A DNA stretch of 5,185 nt from Chloroflexota bacterium (lineage in GTDB: Bacteria; Chloroflexota; UBA5177; JANWHV01), in NCBI GenBank assembly GCA_025924845.1, contig JAICHN010000371.1, positions 1 to 5,185 of the forward strand. Direction: 5' to 3'. A model generated the notes under the pieces. The model worked only from the letters and a program-made list of their open reading frames with translations. It ran no database searches and had not been told where the DNA came from. This document shows positions 1-5,185 of the stretch, one piece after another. The position numbers and the translations under genes are program-made. Within the stretch, counting starts at the first letter, position 1. Each line of letters starts with the position of its first letter.

Positions 1-50
1 AATTACTATTACAGGAATCAGTATATCAGAAAATACTAATTATCTGACGC
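1..50. other. AT-rich edge segment with a possible leftward promoter
   Basis: By hand count this stretch is about 28% GC, in sharp contrast to the GC-rich remainder. On the minus strand it contains an extended -10-like string, TG-A-TATACT (TATACT at 20-25, TG at 27-28), which would direct transcription leftward out of the window. No convincing -35 hexamer lies at the expected distance. Short inverted repeats are present (AGTAT 20-24 with ATACT 33-37; TCAGA 26-30 with TCTGA 43-47). No coding region is supported here. It could equally be the edge of a mobile or recently acquired segment; the window is too short on this side to decide. Confidence 0.25.
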
Positions 51-150
51 TGCCTGGGCGCTGCCGCTGGTCTTTTCACCCGCAGGCGAAGCTAGAGCGC
101 ACCCTGCTCGCGAACTTCGCGCTCCTGATGACGGAGTTTGGTCGTGACTT

Positions 151-261
151 CTACATCCGCCCCAGGCTCTTGATGAACCGGCTAATCTCGCTGTGCCCGA
201 TCTTCAGGTGCAGGCATCGATAGACCTCATCCGCGATAGTGATGGTGAGCTTGCGTGGCAT
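151..261 (-). pseudogene. Truncated ribbon-helix-helix antitoxin remnant (CopG/MetJ-like)
   Basis: The reading frame from ATG at 261 gives 36 residues and then stops with TAG. Its first 30 residues, MPRKLTITIADEVY at 1-14 and ISRFI at 26-30, have the beta strand, helix, short turn and second helix pattern of the small ribbon-helix-helix antitoxins of type II toxin-antitoxin pairs. Family members usually run 70-85 residues, with an acidic C-terminal tail that neutralises a PemK/MazF-type toxin. Here that tail is missing. The -1 frame past the stop reads VEVTTKLRHQEREVREQGAL to a stop at 92-94, so one lost base near 156-157 could explain the break, although the repaired product (about 56 residues) would still be short. 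The start is supported by GGAGG (268-272) six bases upstream; longer in-frame starts have no such site. No toxin gene follows on the left. It may be a decayed antitoxin or a free-standing short DNA-binding peptide. Confidence 0.55.
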
Positions 262-281
262 CGGCAGCCTCCGGGCGGTGC

Positions 282-303
282 ATAACATGTATATACGTGT
301 TAT
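282..303. promoter_or_regulatory. 22-bp palindrome, probable operator of the antitoxin remnant
   Basis: The half-sites ATAACATGTAT (282-292) and ATACGTGTTAT (293-303) are reverse complements at 10 of 11 positions, centred on GTATATAC. The palindrome lies 21 bp upstream of the remnant's start codon. Ribbon-helix-helix antitoxins typically bind such palindromes in their own promoters and repress them, so autoregulation is the simplest reading. The repeat is seen directly; the binding role is inferred from the family and position. It also lies between the remnant and the divergent plus-strand gene, so it could affect both. Confidence 0.55.
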
Positions 304-318
304 AGCGGAGTCAGTCCA
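290..318 (-). promoter_or_regulatory. Candidate leftward promoter of the antitoxin remnant
   Basis: On the minus strand a -35-like TGGACT (313-318) is separated by exactly 17 bp from a -10-like TATATA (290-295). Each matches the housekeeping consensus at four of six positions. Transcription would begin near 283 and leave a short leader carrying GGAGG (268-272) before the ATG at 261. The -10 falls inside the palindrome, so a repressor bound there would block polymerase. The match is moderate, and the spacing and placement add most of the weight. Confidence 0.4.
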
Positions 319-429
319 TTGCCGACATGCCGGCGTAGGAGAAAATGCCGGTATCATAGCATCTCAGCGATTCTGAGCCGGCGGGAGCCCGGGGAACATT
401 TGCAGCATGAAGAGGTGGGCCGCGGAGCC

Positions 430-1140
430 ATGAACGACGAGAGTAGCTACGTTGTACCATTTCAGGTGAGAACGGCGATCAAAGCGAGTCCCCGTCCCCG
501 CGTCATGTCCACTACCATTGTCTCAATCTATGACGGCGATCAGTTTTTAGGCTCCTACGAACACCTCTTCCCGGCATACGGTGAGTCCACCTTCTGCCCG
601 TTCCAGCACGATGACCGCTGGTATGCGCTGTACTCCGCCGACTACACCGCGACTCGCGTGATGTCCCTGCCGGAGTGCCGCGATATCGGCGGTGAAGAGC
701 CGTGCCCCTCAGGATTCTGCCCCATCGAGTACTATGTTCCCCGCTATCGCGTCAAGTCCTGGGAACAGCCGACAACCGGCAAGACAGCCAAGGTGTACGT
801 CTTTGATAATAATGACCGGTTCCGACCGTCGCGGGACACTCCGGATAACACGGTGTATCACTATGGACCGTGGCAATTCTTGGCTACCGGATTCGTCGCC
901 GGATGTCAGTGGGGTGATGACGCGTCGTGGAAGGTCGAAATGCTCGACCTCTCACGTGTTGCCGACGGTGTCATCACACGCACAGCCCGCTTCGGACACT
1001 TTGAACTCCCTCATAGAGGGTCGTTGTGGGATGCGCTCGATTTCTTTTACTGGACGCCGGACGACCCAGTCCTAACGATCGTTCGTCAGGAACAACGCAA
1101 TTTGGCGACTGGAGCGGTGATTGATCCCTACGATCGGTAG
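430..1140 (+). CDS. Hypothetical protein, 236 aa, Tyr/Trp-rich with clustered cysteines
   Basis: I do not recognise a named domain in this protein. From ATG at 430 it has 236 residues, with no signal peptide, membrane segment or repeat, so it is probably a soluble cytoplasmic protein. Residues 26-110 look like a folded core: MSTTIVSIYDGDQF, then RWYALYSADYTATRV (63-77), then DIGGEEP and FCPIEYYVPRY. Cysteines at 56, 83, 92 and 97 lie close together and could bind a metal or form disulfides; a fifth is at 159. The C-terminal half keeps many Trp and acidic residues (WGDDASW, LDFFYWTPDDP). The start at 430 is backed by an AGAGGTG site (411-417) 12 bases upstream. ATG at 505 begins a more family-like N-terminus but has no ribosome site, so a 211-residue form is possible. 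In-frame TTG at 319 is unlikely, because its extension is Arg-rich and low in folded-protein character. The gene stands alone, divergent from the antitoxin remnant and convergent with the operon, and its base composition looks less GC-rich than the operon's. Confidence 0.75.
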   Translation: MNDESSYVVPFQVRTAIKASPRPRVMSTTIVSIYDGDQFLGSYEHLFPAYGESTFCPFQHDDRWYALYSADYTATRVMSLPECRDIGGEEPCPSGFCPIEYYVPRYRVKSWEQPTTGKTAKVYVFDNNDRFRPSRDTPDNTVYHYGPWQFLATGFVAGCQWGDDASWKVEMLDLSRVADGVITRTARFGHFELPHRGSLWDALDFFYWTPDDPVLTIVRQEQRNLATGAVIDPYDR

Positions 1141-1334
1141 GACATTGACCAGAAGTAGCAACGTCGCCACATAGTGCATTCCTTATGGAGGCGCCCACTG
1201 CAGGCATCGGCTGTCACGTTCAGCCGTCTCCGGCGGGCTGCCCTGCGCCCTACCGGCCCGAAGGGGCGTGTCCGCGGTTGGACTTCTCGTGGCGCGACGC
1301 GCTCCCTTCACGCTCGTCACGGCGTGCGAGATGC
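1141..1334. other. Convergent intergenic gap with GC-rich hairpins
   Basis: No supported gene lies between the two convergent stop codons. Three hairpin-capable stretches are visible. CGGCTG (1208-1213) pairs with CAGCCG (1221-1226) around a 7-base loop. GCGC repeats occur at 1292-1302. On the minus strand CTCGCAC pairs with GTG-A-CGAG (1313-1330) with one bulged base, starting five bases after the methyltransferase stop. None is followed by a T-run in either direction, so none is a standard intrinsic terminator. The last hairpin is the best candidate for an operon-end structure; termination may be factor-dependent. Confidence 0.35.
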
Positions 1335-2159
1335 TCACAGCCGAGGTTTGAGCCAGATCCGCAGGACGGTATCCGGTTGCCGCTCACGGAAGGCGTCACC
1401 CCGGGCTGCTTGCCTGAGCAGGTGCGACAGATCTTGCTGGAACTGGGGCAACCGATCGCCGAAGAGATGCGGGGCCGAATCAGACCGAGATAAGACCCAC
1501 GCGATGACATCCTCAACGGTACGGACCACGGACTCACCGCCCGGTAGTCGCACGGCTCGTTCCTTGCCGAAGCCGACTGACTCGATGACCGTGGCTTCGT
1601 CGCCAGGGGTGCCTCTCGGGAGAAATCCCTGGCCGGCGCGACGGACCTCGCCAAGGTAGCTCCGTATCAGACGCGTGATGCGGTCATAGGGTGGCGACGT
1701 GCCGGAGTCAACATGCACTTCGCGGCTGGGTTCCTGATTGACATGGAGGAAGGCACCTCCGGTCTCCAGCATATCGAAGACGGCAGCAGCTACCTGGCTT
1801 CGCCGCACCCAGTGGAATGATTGCCCGAACGCGGCGACGCGAAAAGTGCCGAGGTCGGCAGGTAGTTCCTCTGCACGCAAACAGACCCATGTGGCGGTTG
1901 ATACCCCTAGAGCTGTCGCATGAGCCGCGGCTTCCTCCAGCATCGCATGGTCCGGGTCAAGGCCGACGACGGCATCAAAGAATTGTGCCAATGCCAGGGC
2001 CACTTGGCCCGGGCCGCAGCCCACATCCAACAGCCGCCCGTGACCGTCGAGCGCCAGCGCATCTCTAACCGCCGCGGACATACCAGGCGCATAGGGCAAA
2101 CGACCCCGACTGTAGTGCGTTGCCGTCCCCGCGAAGAGCGTCGGATCCCATTCCCACAT
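1335..2159 (-). CDS. Class I SAM-dependent methyltransferase (Methyltransf_11/25-like)
   Basis: This is predicted to transfer a methyl group from S-adenosylmethionine to an unknown, probably small-molecule, substrate in the cytoplasm. From ATG at 2159 it has 274 residues. The Rossmann-type SAM site is clear: motif I LLDVGCGPG (43-51), the acidic end of strand 2 in VVGLDP (64-69, Asp68 likely contacting the ribose), RAEELP (95-100, adenine side), and VAAFGQSFHWV (108-118) in the motif IV region. The opening MWEWDPTLFAG...Y..GRLPY is typical of this broad group. An in-frame ATG at 2192 would add 11 residues, but it has no ribosome site, whereas AAGGAGA (2169-2175) lies nine bases before 2159. 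The C-terminal half (about 150-274) has no motif I can name. The gene is last in the operon, 44 nt after the second ATPase stops, so it is probably co-transcribed. Whether it acts on the exporter's cargo is unknown. Confidence 0.88.
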   Translation of the reverse strand: MWEWDPTLFAGTATHYSRGRLPYAPGMSAAVRDALALDGHGRLLDVGCGPGQVALALAQFFDAVVGLDPDHAMLEEAAAHATALGVSTATWVCLRAEELPADLGTFRVAAFGQSFHWVRRSQVAAAVFDMLETGGAFLHVNQEPSREVHVDSGTSPPYDRITRLIRSYLGEVRRAGQGFLPRGTPGDEATVIESVGFGKERAVRLPGGESVVRTVEDVIAWVLSRSDSAPHLFGDRLPQFQQDLSHLLRQAARGDAFRERQPDTVLRIWLKPRL

Positions 2160-2168
2160 CGAGCCGGG

Positions 2169-2175
2169 TCTCCTT
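2169..2175 (-). promoter_or_regulatory. Ribosome binding site deciding the methyltransferase start
   Basis: AAGGAGA on the minus strand ends nine bases before ATG at 2159. It lies inside the extra 11-codon extension that would begin at 2192, which argues for the shorter protein beginning MWEWD. Confidence 0.65.
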
Positions 2176-2203
2176 GCTACGATTCGCTGCATTTCACTGC
2201 TAT

Positions 2204-3142
2204 CTACTCTTGAAAGGATACTCCGCCCGATCCAGCCGGCGTTTCGTGAGGCGGGACCGCCTCAATGACAATGCGCGTTCCCTCCAGACTGAGCGCGGCG
2301 CGATCGGTGATGCCCGCGCCGCGCAGATAGTCCTGGGGGATTTGCAGGCGGCCGGCGCGATCCACCACCGCATACTCGTGCTGCTTCCCCTCCGGTGCTT
2401 CGCCCGTGGCTCCCGCCGTCTCGATCCGGACGTGCTCCGAACTGGTCCGCCCGTCGCGGATCGCCACCAGCCGATCGGCCACGGCGCCTACCGTGGCATC
2501 GTGCGTGACCACGATCACCGTGACGCCGAGTTGGCGACGCGCGGCCTGTAGCACGCGCAGGATTTCCTGGGCGGTCTGGCTGTCCAGTTCCCCGGTCGGT
2601 TCGTCGGCCAGGAGGATGCGCGGGCTATTGGCCAGGGCGACGGCGATGGCCACGCGCTGCTGCTCGCCGCCGGAGAGGTCGGCCGGTTTGTGGCGCAAGC
2701 GGTCGCCCAGCCCCACCAGACCCAGCAGGTCGGTCGCGCGACGGCGCGCCGCCTTACCGCTCCCGCCCGCGAGGCCGATCGGCTGTTCCACGTTCTGGAG
2801 CGCGGTGAGGAACGGCAACAGGTTGCGCCCGGTCTGCTGCCACACGAAGCCCACCGCGTGCCGGCGGTAGCGGGTCATCGCCGCGCCCGAGATTGTCCGC
2901 ATATCGAAACCTGCTACCCGCACCTTGCCGGCCGAGGGGACGGCGTAGCCGCCCAGGATGGCCAGCAAGGTGCTTTTGCCGCTGCCGCTCTTGCCCACGA
3001 TGCCCACCATCTCCCCGGCCGCCACGCGCAGGTCAAGCCCCTGCAGGGCGACCACCTCGCGGGCGCCGATCGTGTAAATCTTGACCAGGTTCTCGCAGAC
3101 GATCAGCGGCTCCGCCTGGTCCAGGTTGGCGGGTTCCGTCAC
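2204..3142 (-). CDS. ABC transporter ATP-binding protein with C-terminal SpoVT/AbrB-like domain
   Basis: This is a cytoplasmic ATPase subunit of an FtsX/MacB-type exporter, 312 residues from GTG at 3142. Seen directly: Walker A GKSGSGKST (50-58), a Q-loop in VWQQTGRNLLP (101-111), signature LSGGEQQR (156-163), Walker B ILLADEP (176-182) with catalytic Glu181, D-loop GELD (184-187) and switch His214 in VVTHD. LolD/MacB ATPases usually end near 220-240. Here a linker (about 232-255) leads to YAVVDRAGRLQIPQDYL (257-273) and LSLEGTRIVIE (284-294), the swapped-hairpin pattern of SpoVT/AbrB domains, which elsewhere bind DNA or form dimers. After the signature, AIAVALA stands where AIARALA is usual. 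The GTG start overlaps the previous gene's TGA by four bases and has GGGGAG (3149-3154) six bases upstream; a longer in-frame reading from 3229 lacks this support. Neighbours are another ATPase before it and a methyltransferase after it. Confidence 0.9.
   Translation of the reverse strand: MTEPANLDQAEPLIVCENLVKIYTIGAREVVALQGLDLRVAAGEMVGIVGKSGSGKSTLLAILGGYAVPSAGKVRVAGFDMRTISGAAMTRYRRHAVGFVWQQTGRNLLPFLTALQNVEQPIGLAGGSGKAARRRATDLLGLVGLGDRLRHKPADLSGGEQQRVAIAVALANSPRILLADEPTGELDSQTAQEILRVLQAARRQLGVTVIVVTHDATVGAVADRLVAIRDGRTSSEHVRIETAGATGEAPEGKQHEYAVVDRAGRLQIPQDYLRGAGITDRAALSLEGTRIVIEAVPPHETPAGSGGVSFQE
2249..2377 (-). other. SpoVT/AbrB-like domain at the ATPase C-terminus
   Basis: This stretch encodes roughly residues 256-298 of the second ATPase. 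It shows V-D-x-A-G-R-L-x-I-P followed by Y-L-x-x-x-G-I-x-D-R, then L-x-L-E-G-x-x-I-V-I. This matches the layout of SpoVT/AbrB/MazE domains, which normally occur in transition-state regulators and antitoxins. The domain sits after a complete nucleotide-binding domain and a flexible linker. Its role in a transporter subunit is not established by the sequence; dimerisation or docking to a partner are possibilities. Confidence 0.75.
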
Positions 3143-3858
3143 CTGGATCTCCCCATGGCCGGGCGATCCGGCTCTCTGGCGTGCAAGTGACCGTCCTGCA
3201 AATCGTAGGTGGCATCGGCCGCATCGCACAGCGCCGGGTCGTGGGTGGCCACGACAAAGGTGACACCCTCGCCGGAGACCATCTCGCGGAGCAGCATAAT
3301 AATCTCCCGGCCGGTCGTTGTATCCAGTTCACCGGTCGGCTCGTCGGCCAGGATCAGGGGCGGACGGTTGGCCAGGGCGCGGGCCACGGCGACCCGTTCC
3401 TGCTCTCCCCCGGACAGCTCGAACGGGCGGTGCTCCAGGCGGTCGCCCAGCCCCACCAACTCCAGCGTTTGGCGCGCTCGGCGCAACCGCTCGCGCGCCC
3501 CGACCCCCGCGATGTGCAGGGCAAGCTCTACGTTCTCCAGGGCGGAAAGGGTCGGCAGTAGGGCGAAGGACTGGAAGACGATGCCGATGGTGTGGCGGCG
3601 CAAGGCGGTACGTTCGCGCTCGCCCAGTTGCTCGATCGGCCGCCCGGCCAGGCGGATGCTGCCTGAACTCGGCGAATCCAGGCCGCCGAAGAGGTTCAGC
3701 AGCGTGGTCTTGCCCGAGCCGGAGCGGCCGGTGATCGCCACGAAGCTGCCGTGCCGCACGATGAGCGTGACATCGCGTACCGCCGTCACCGCCGTGACCC
3801 CAGCGCCGTAGACGTGCGAGACATGTAGCGCTTCCAGGATGGGAGGAGTACTATGCAT
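3139..3858 (-). CDS. ABC transporter ATP-binding protein, LolD/MacB type
   Basis: This is a 239-residue ATPase, the usual length for the LolD/MacB/FtsE group, expected to power the adjacent FtsX-type permease at the cytoplasmic face of the membrane. All motifs are intact: Walker A GRSGSGKTT (44-52), Q-loop Gln96 in IGIVFQSFALLP, signature LSGGEQER (148-155), Walker B LILADEP (168-174) with catalytic Glu173, D-loop GELD (176-179), and switch His206 in VVATHD. The start ATG at 3858 overlaps the permease stop by eight bases and has GAGG (3866-3869) seven bases upstream, so translation is probably coupled to the permease. Its own stop forms a 4-nt GTGA overlap with the next ATPase gene. The substrate cannot be predicted: members of this group move lipoproteins, peptides and macrolides or act in cell-wall signalling. 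Confidence 0.93.
   Translation of the reverse strand: MHSTPPILEALHVSHVYGAGVTAVTAVRDVTLIVRHGSFVAITGRSGSGKTTLLNLFGGLDSPSSGSIRLAGRPIEQLGERERTALRRHTIGIVFQSFALLPTLSALENVELALHIAGVGARERLRRARQTLELVGLGDRLEHRPFELSGGEQERVAVARALANRPPLILADEPTGELDTTTGREIIMLLREMVSGEGVTFVVATHDPALCDAADATYDLQDGHLHAREPDRPAMGRSR
3149..3154 (-). promoter_or_regulatory. Ribosome binding site deciding the GTG start of the second ATPase
   Basis: GGGGAG on the minus strand ends six bases before GTG at 3142. The site lies within the 3' end of the preceding ATPase gene. This spacing, together with the GTGA stop/start overlap, selects the 312-residue product over the 341-residue reading that begins at 3229. Confidence 0.7.
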
Positions 3859-5185
3859 CGCCGAGCCTCAGCACACGCCCCAGCGGTAAGCGGATCACCA
3901 GCAGCACGTGGACACTCAGCACCAGCAAGAAGAGAACGAAGAGCGCCAATACAAAGAGGACGACGCTGCTCCAGGGCGTCACCACCAGGAAGGGCGGCAA
4001 GGATCGCGTGGCAATGGGCAGGTACGGTAGATAGAGTTGCGTGGTCAACAGGCCGGCCGCGATGCCGCCCAGGATGGCCGCGCCGAGCAGAAATACCTGC
4101 TCGTAGAGCAGCAGGGCGCGCATGCCGCCCTCGGATAGGCCGAGCGCGCGTACCACGGCGAACTCGGTCAGCCTCTGCTGCATAGACAAGTAGGAGTACG
4201 TGATGAAGCCCAGGAGGGCCAGGGCAACAGCGATCAGGAAACCGACCGAAACCACGCCGTAGATACCCACTTTGAGCGGATCGGTGCCGGCATCGCCGGC
4301 AGGGGCGATACCTTCCGAAATGATGAGCGGCCGGAGCCATGCATGGGCCGCGTCAATCAGCCGGGCAACGGCATCGGGATGTGGATCGGCCGCTAACCAG
4401 GTCTCATTGGCGGCGCCCGCGTGGCTTGCCCGTTCCAGGTAGGCGAGATTGGTGACCACGAACGGGTACGCTCTCGGATCCAGGGTAGGAAAATAGTATG
4501 CGGTGCCGGCGATGAGGACGTTGATGCTCTGCCCCGTAGTGAGTGTTACCCGGAAAGAGTCACCTTTCCGCAGGCCGGTGGCCTGCAGAAAGGTATCGCT
4601 GACGATGGCATTTGGCCTCGGCTCAGCGATCAGTGTCAGCAGACGGCCGAGTGACAGATCGGCGAAGTCGGGACGGAACCAGATCACCCGTTGCGCCGTG
4701 CTTGGGTCGATGCCCAGTACGTCGATATTCGTACCGTCATCTGTCGCATTGGTGATATCGCCGGTCGACTCAAAGCGCAATGCCGGCATCACGGCGCGGA
4801 CGCCCGGCAGCGCGCGGTAGTCGGCGAGGGGGAGGATTTTGCCGGTCCCGTGCGTGCGATCCGGAAACTCTCCCAGCCGCACGGTCGCCCCGGCATCATA
4901 TGCCTGCTGGTCCGCGGCGTTGCGCGTCTCGATCCCGGCTACGGTGGCAGCGAAAATACCGAAGGTCAGGGTAAGCGTACACAGTTGTACCAGCCGCATT
5001 GGCTGGCGAGGCGTGCGCGCTATGCTCCGCAGTGCCATGGATGCGGCCGGGGAGGAGACGCGCGCCAACAGGTGCAAGCCCGCGCCGGCCAGCCACGGCA
5101 GAACACGGGCGATCAGCAGGGCGATGGCGATGCTGAAGAGCAGCGGCGCCACGGCGACCAGCGGATCCTGGGCCACCGCCGCCGT
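3851..5185 (-). CDS. FtsX-like ABC transporter permease, C-terminal part (cut by window edge)
   Basis: The open frame runs off the right edge without a start, giving 444 visible C-terminal residues of an inner-membrane permease. Likely membrane helices are at about 9-30, 65-85, 306-331, 359-383 and 404-431. A large extracytoplasmic domain spans about 86-305. The FtsX-family cytoplasmic coupling region between the last helices is clear: RLTEFAVVRALGLS (338-351) then LLLYEQ (358-363). A helix before the second domain-bearing helix suggests the large two-repeat type (about ten helices, often 800 residues or more), with the first repeat outside the window. A GTG codon at 5176 is in frame, but the frame stays open beyond it and a start there would fall at the first helix, so it is probably not the start. 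The gene precedes and overlaps the two ATPases, forming the exporter with them. Cargo is unknown. Confidence 0.9.
   Translation of the reverse strand, partial: TAAVAQDPLVAVAPLLFSIAIALLIARVLPWLAGAGLHLLARVSSPAASMALRSIARTPRQPMRLVQLCTLTLTFGIFAATVAGIETRNAADQQAYDAGATVRLGEFPDRTHGTGKILPLADYRALPGVRAVMPALRFESTGDITNATDDGTNIDVLGIDPSTAQRVIWFRPDFADLSLGRLLTLIAEPRPNAIVSDTFLQATGLRKGDSFRVTLTTGQSINVLIAGTAYYFPTLDPRAYPFVVTNLAYLERASHAGAANETWLAADPHPDAVARLIDAAHAWLRPLIISEGIAPAGDAGTDPLKVGIYGVVSVGFLIAVALALLGFITYSYLSMQQRLTEFAVVRALGLSEGGMRALLLYEQVFLLGAAILGGIAAGLLTTQLYLPYLPIATRSLPPFLVVTPWSSVVLFVLALFVLFLLVLSVHVLLVIRLPLGRVLRLGDA

Noticed and set aside
363..377. CTCAG/CTGAG inverted repeat as an operator or attenuator
   Set aside because: A five-pair stem with a five-base loop is expected by chance and has no supporting context.
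319..429. TTG start extending the hypothetical gene by 37 residues
   Set aside because: The extension is rich in Arg, has no clear ribosome site, and overlaps the region used as the leftward promoter.
692..1075. Plus-strand frame within the hypothetical gene
   Set aside because: Ser/Arg/Pro-rich shadow frame with no ribosome site or recognisable motif.
1208..1226. CGGCTG/CAGCCG hairpin as an intrinsic terminator
   Set aside because: The stem is only six pairs and no T-run follows on either strand.
1250..1654. Minus-strand open frame of 134 codons overlapping the methyltransferase
   Set aside because: It is in a different frame from the well-supported methyltransferase, is Ser/Arg-rich and shows no motif.
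1174..1659. Plus-strand open frame of 161 codons
   Set aside because: It runs antisense to the methyltransferase 3' end, with Ser/Arg/Pro-rich low-complexity content typical of shadow frames in GC-rich DNA.
2160..2192. Upstream ATG for the methyltransferase
   Set aside because: It has no ribosome site, and the AAGGAGA within this stretch serves the ATG at 2159, where the family-like MWEWD N-terminus begins.
3143..3229. Longer start for the second ATPase (341 aa)
   Set aside because: The added 29 residues are Arg/Cys-rich and overlap the first ATPase gene by about 90 bases. GTG at 3142 has GGGGAG at ideal spacing and a GTGA overlap.
3209..3811. Long plus-strand frames opposite the ATPase genes (also around 2406-2870 and 2690-3190)
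   Set aside because: They mirror the conserved ATPase codons and read as Arg/Ala/Pro-rich sequence, as expected from GC-rich antisense frames.
5174..5176. GTG as the true start of the permease
   Set aside because: The frame remains open to the window edge, and the residues here begin at a membrane helix in the second half of a two-repeat permease, so an internal position is far more likely.

Overview
The window looks like chromosomal DNA of a GC-rich bacterium. The protein styles suggest a Chloroflexota-like lineage: a long FtsX-type permease paired with MacB/LolD-type ATPases, an ATPase with a C-terminal AbrB-like tail, and a methyltransferase beginning MWEWDPTLFAG. This assignment rests on recognition of protein style, not on a search, and is tentative. 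No rRNA, tRNA, CRISPR array or complete insertion sequence was seen.

Layout. Positions 1-50 are strikingly AT-rich (about 28% GC by hand count) and may hold a leftward promoter. At 151-261 on the minus strand is a 36-codon remnant of a ribbon-helix-helix antitoxin (MPRKLTITIADEVY...ISRFI). It has a good Shine-Dalgarno site and a 22-bp palindrome overlapping a plausible promoter, but lacks its usual C-terminal part and any visible toxin gene. A lone plus-strand gene (430-1140) encodes an unrecognised 236-residue protein rich in Tyr, Trp and Cys. A convergent gap of about 190 bp (1141-1334) follows.

The rest (1335-5185) is one minus-strand operon read right to left: the C-terminal part of an FtsX-like permease that runs off the right edge, a 239-aa LolD/MacB-type ATPase, a second 312-aa ATPase fused to a SpoVT/AbrB-like domain, and a class I SAM-dependent methyltransferase. 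The first three genes are translationally coupled (8-nt and 4-nt overlaps), and the methyltransferase begins 44 nt after the second ATPase stops. The likely working unit is a membrane exporter or lipoprotein-release-type machine, with one two-repeat permease served by two non-identical ATPases. Its substrate cannot be told from the sequence, and the link of the methyltransferase to it is by position only.

The observations most worth following are the ATPase-AbrB fusion, the paired unlike ATPases behind one permease, and the orphan antitoxin remnant with an intact-looking promoter and operator.
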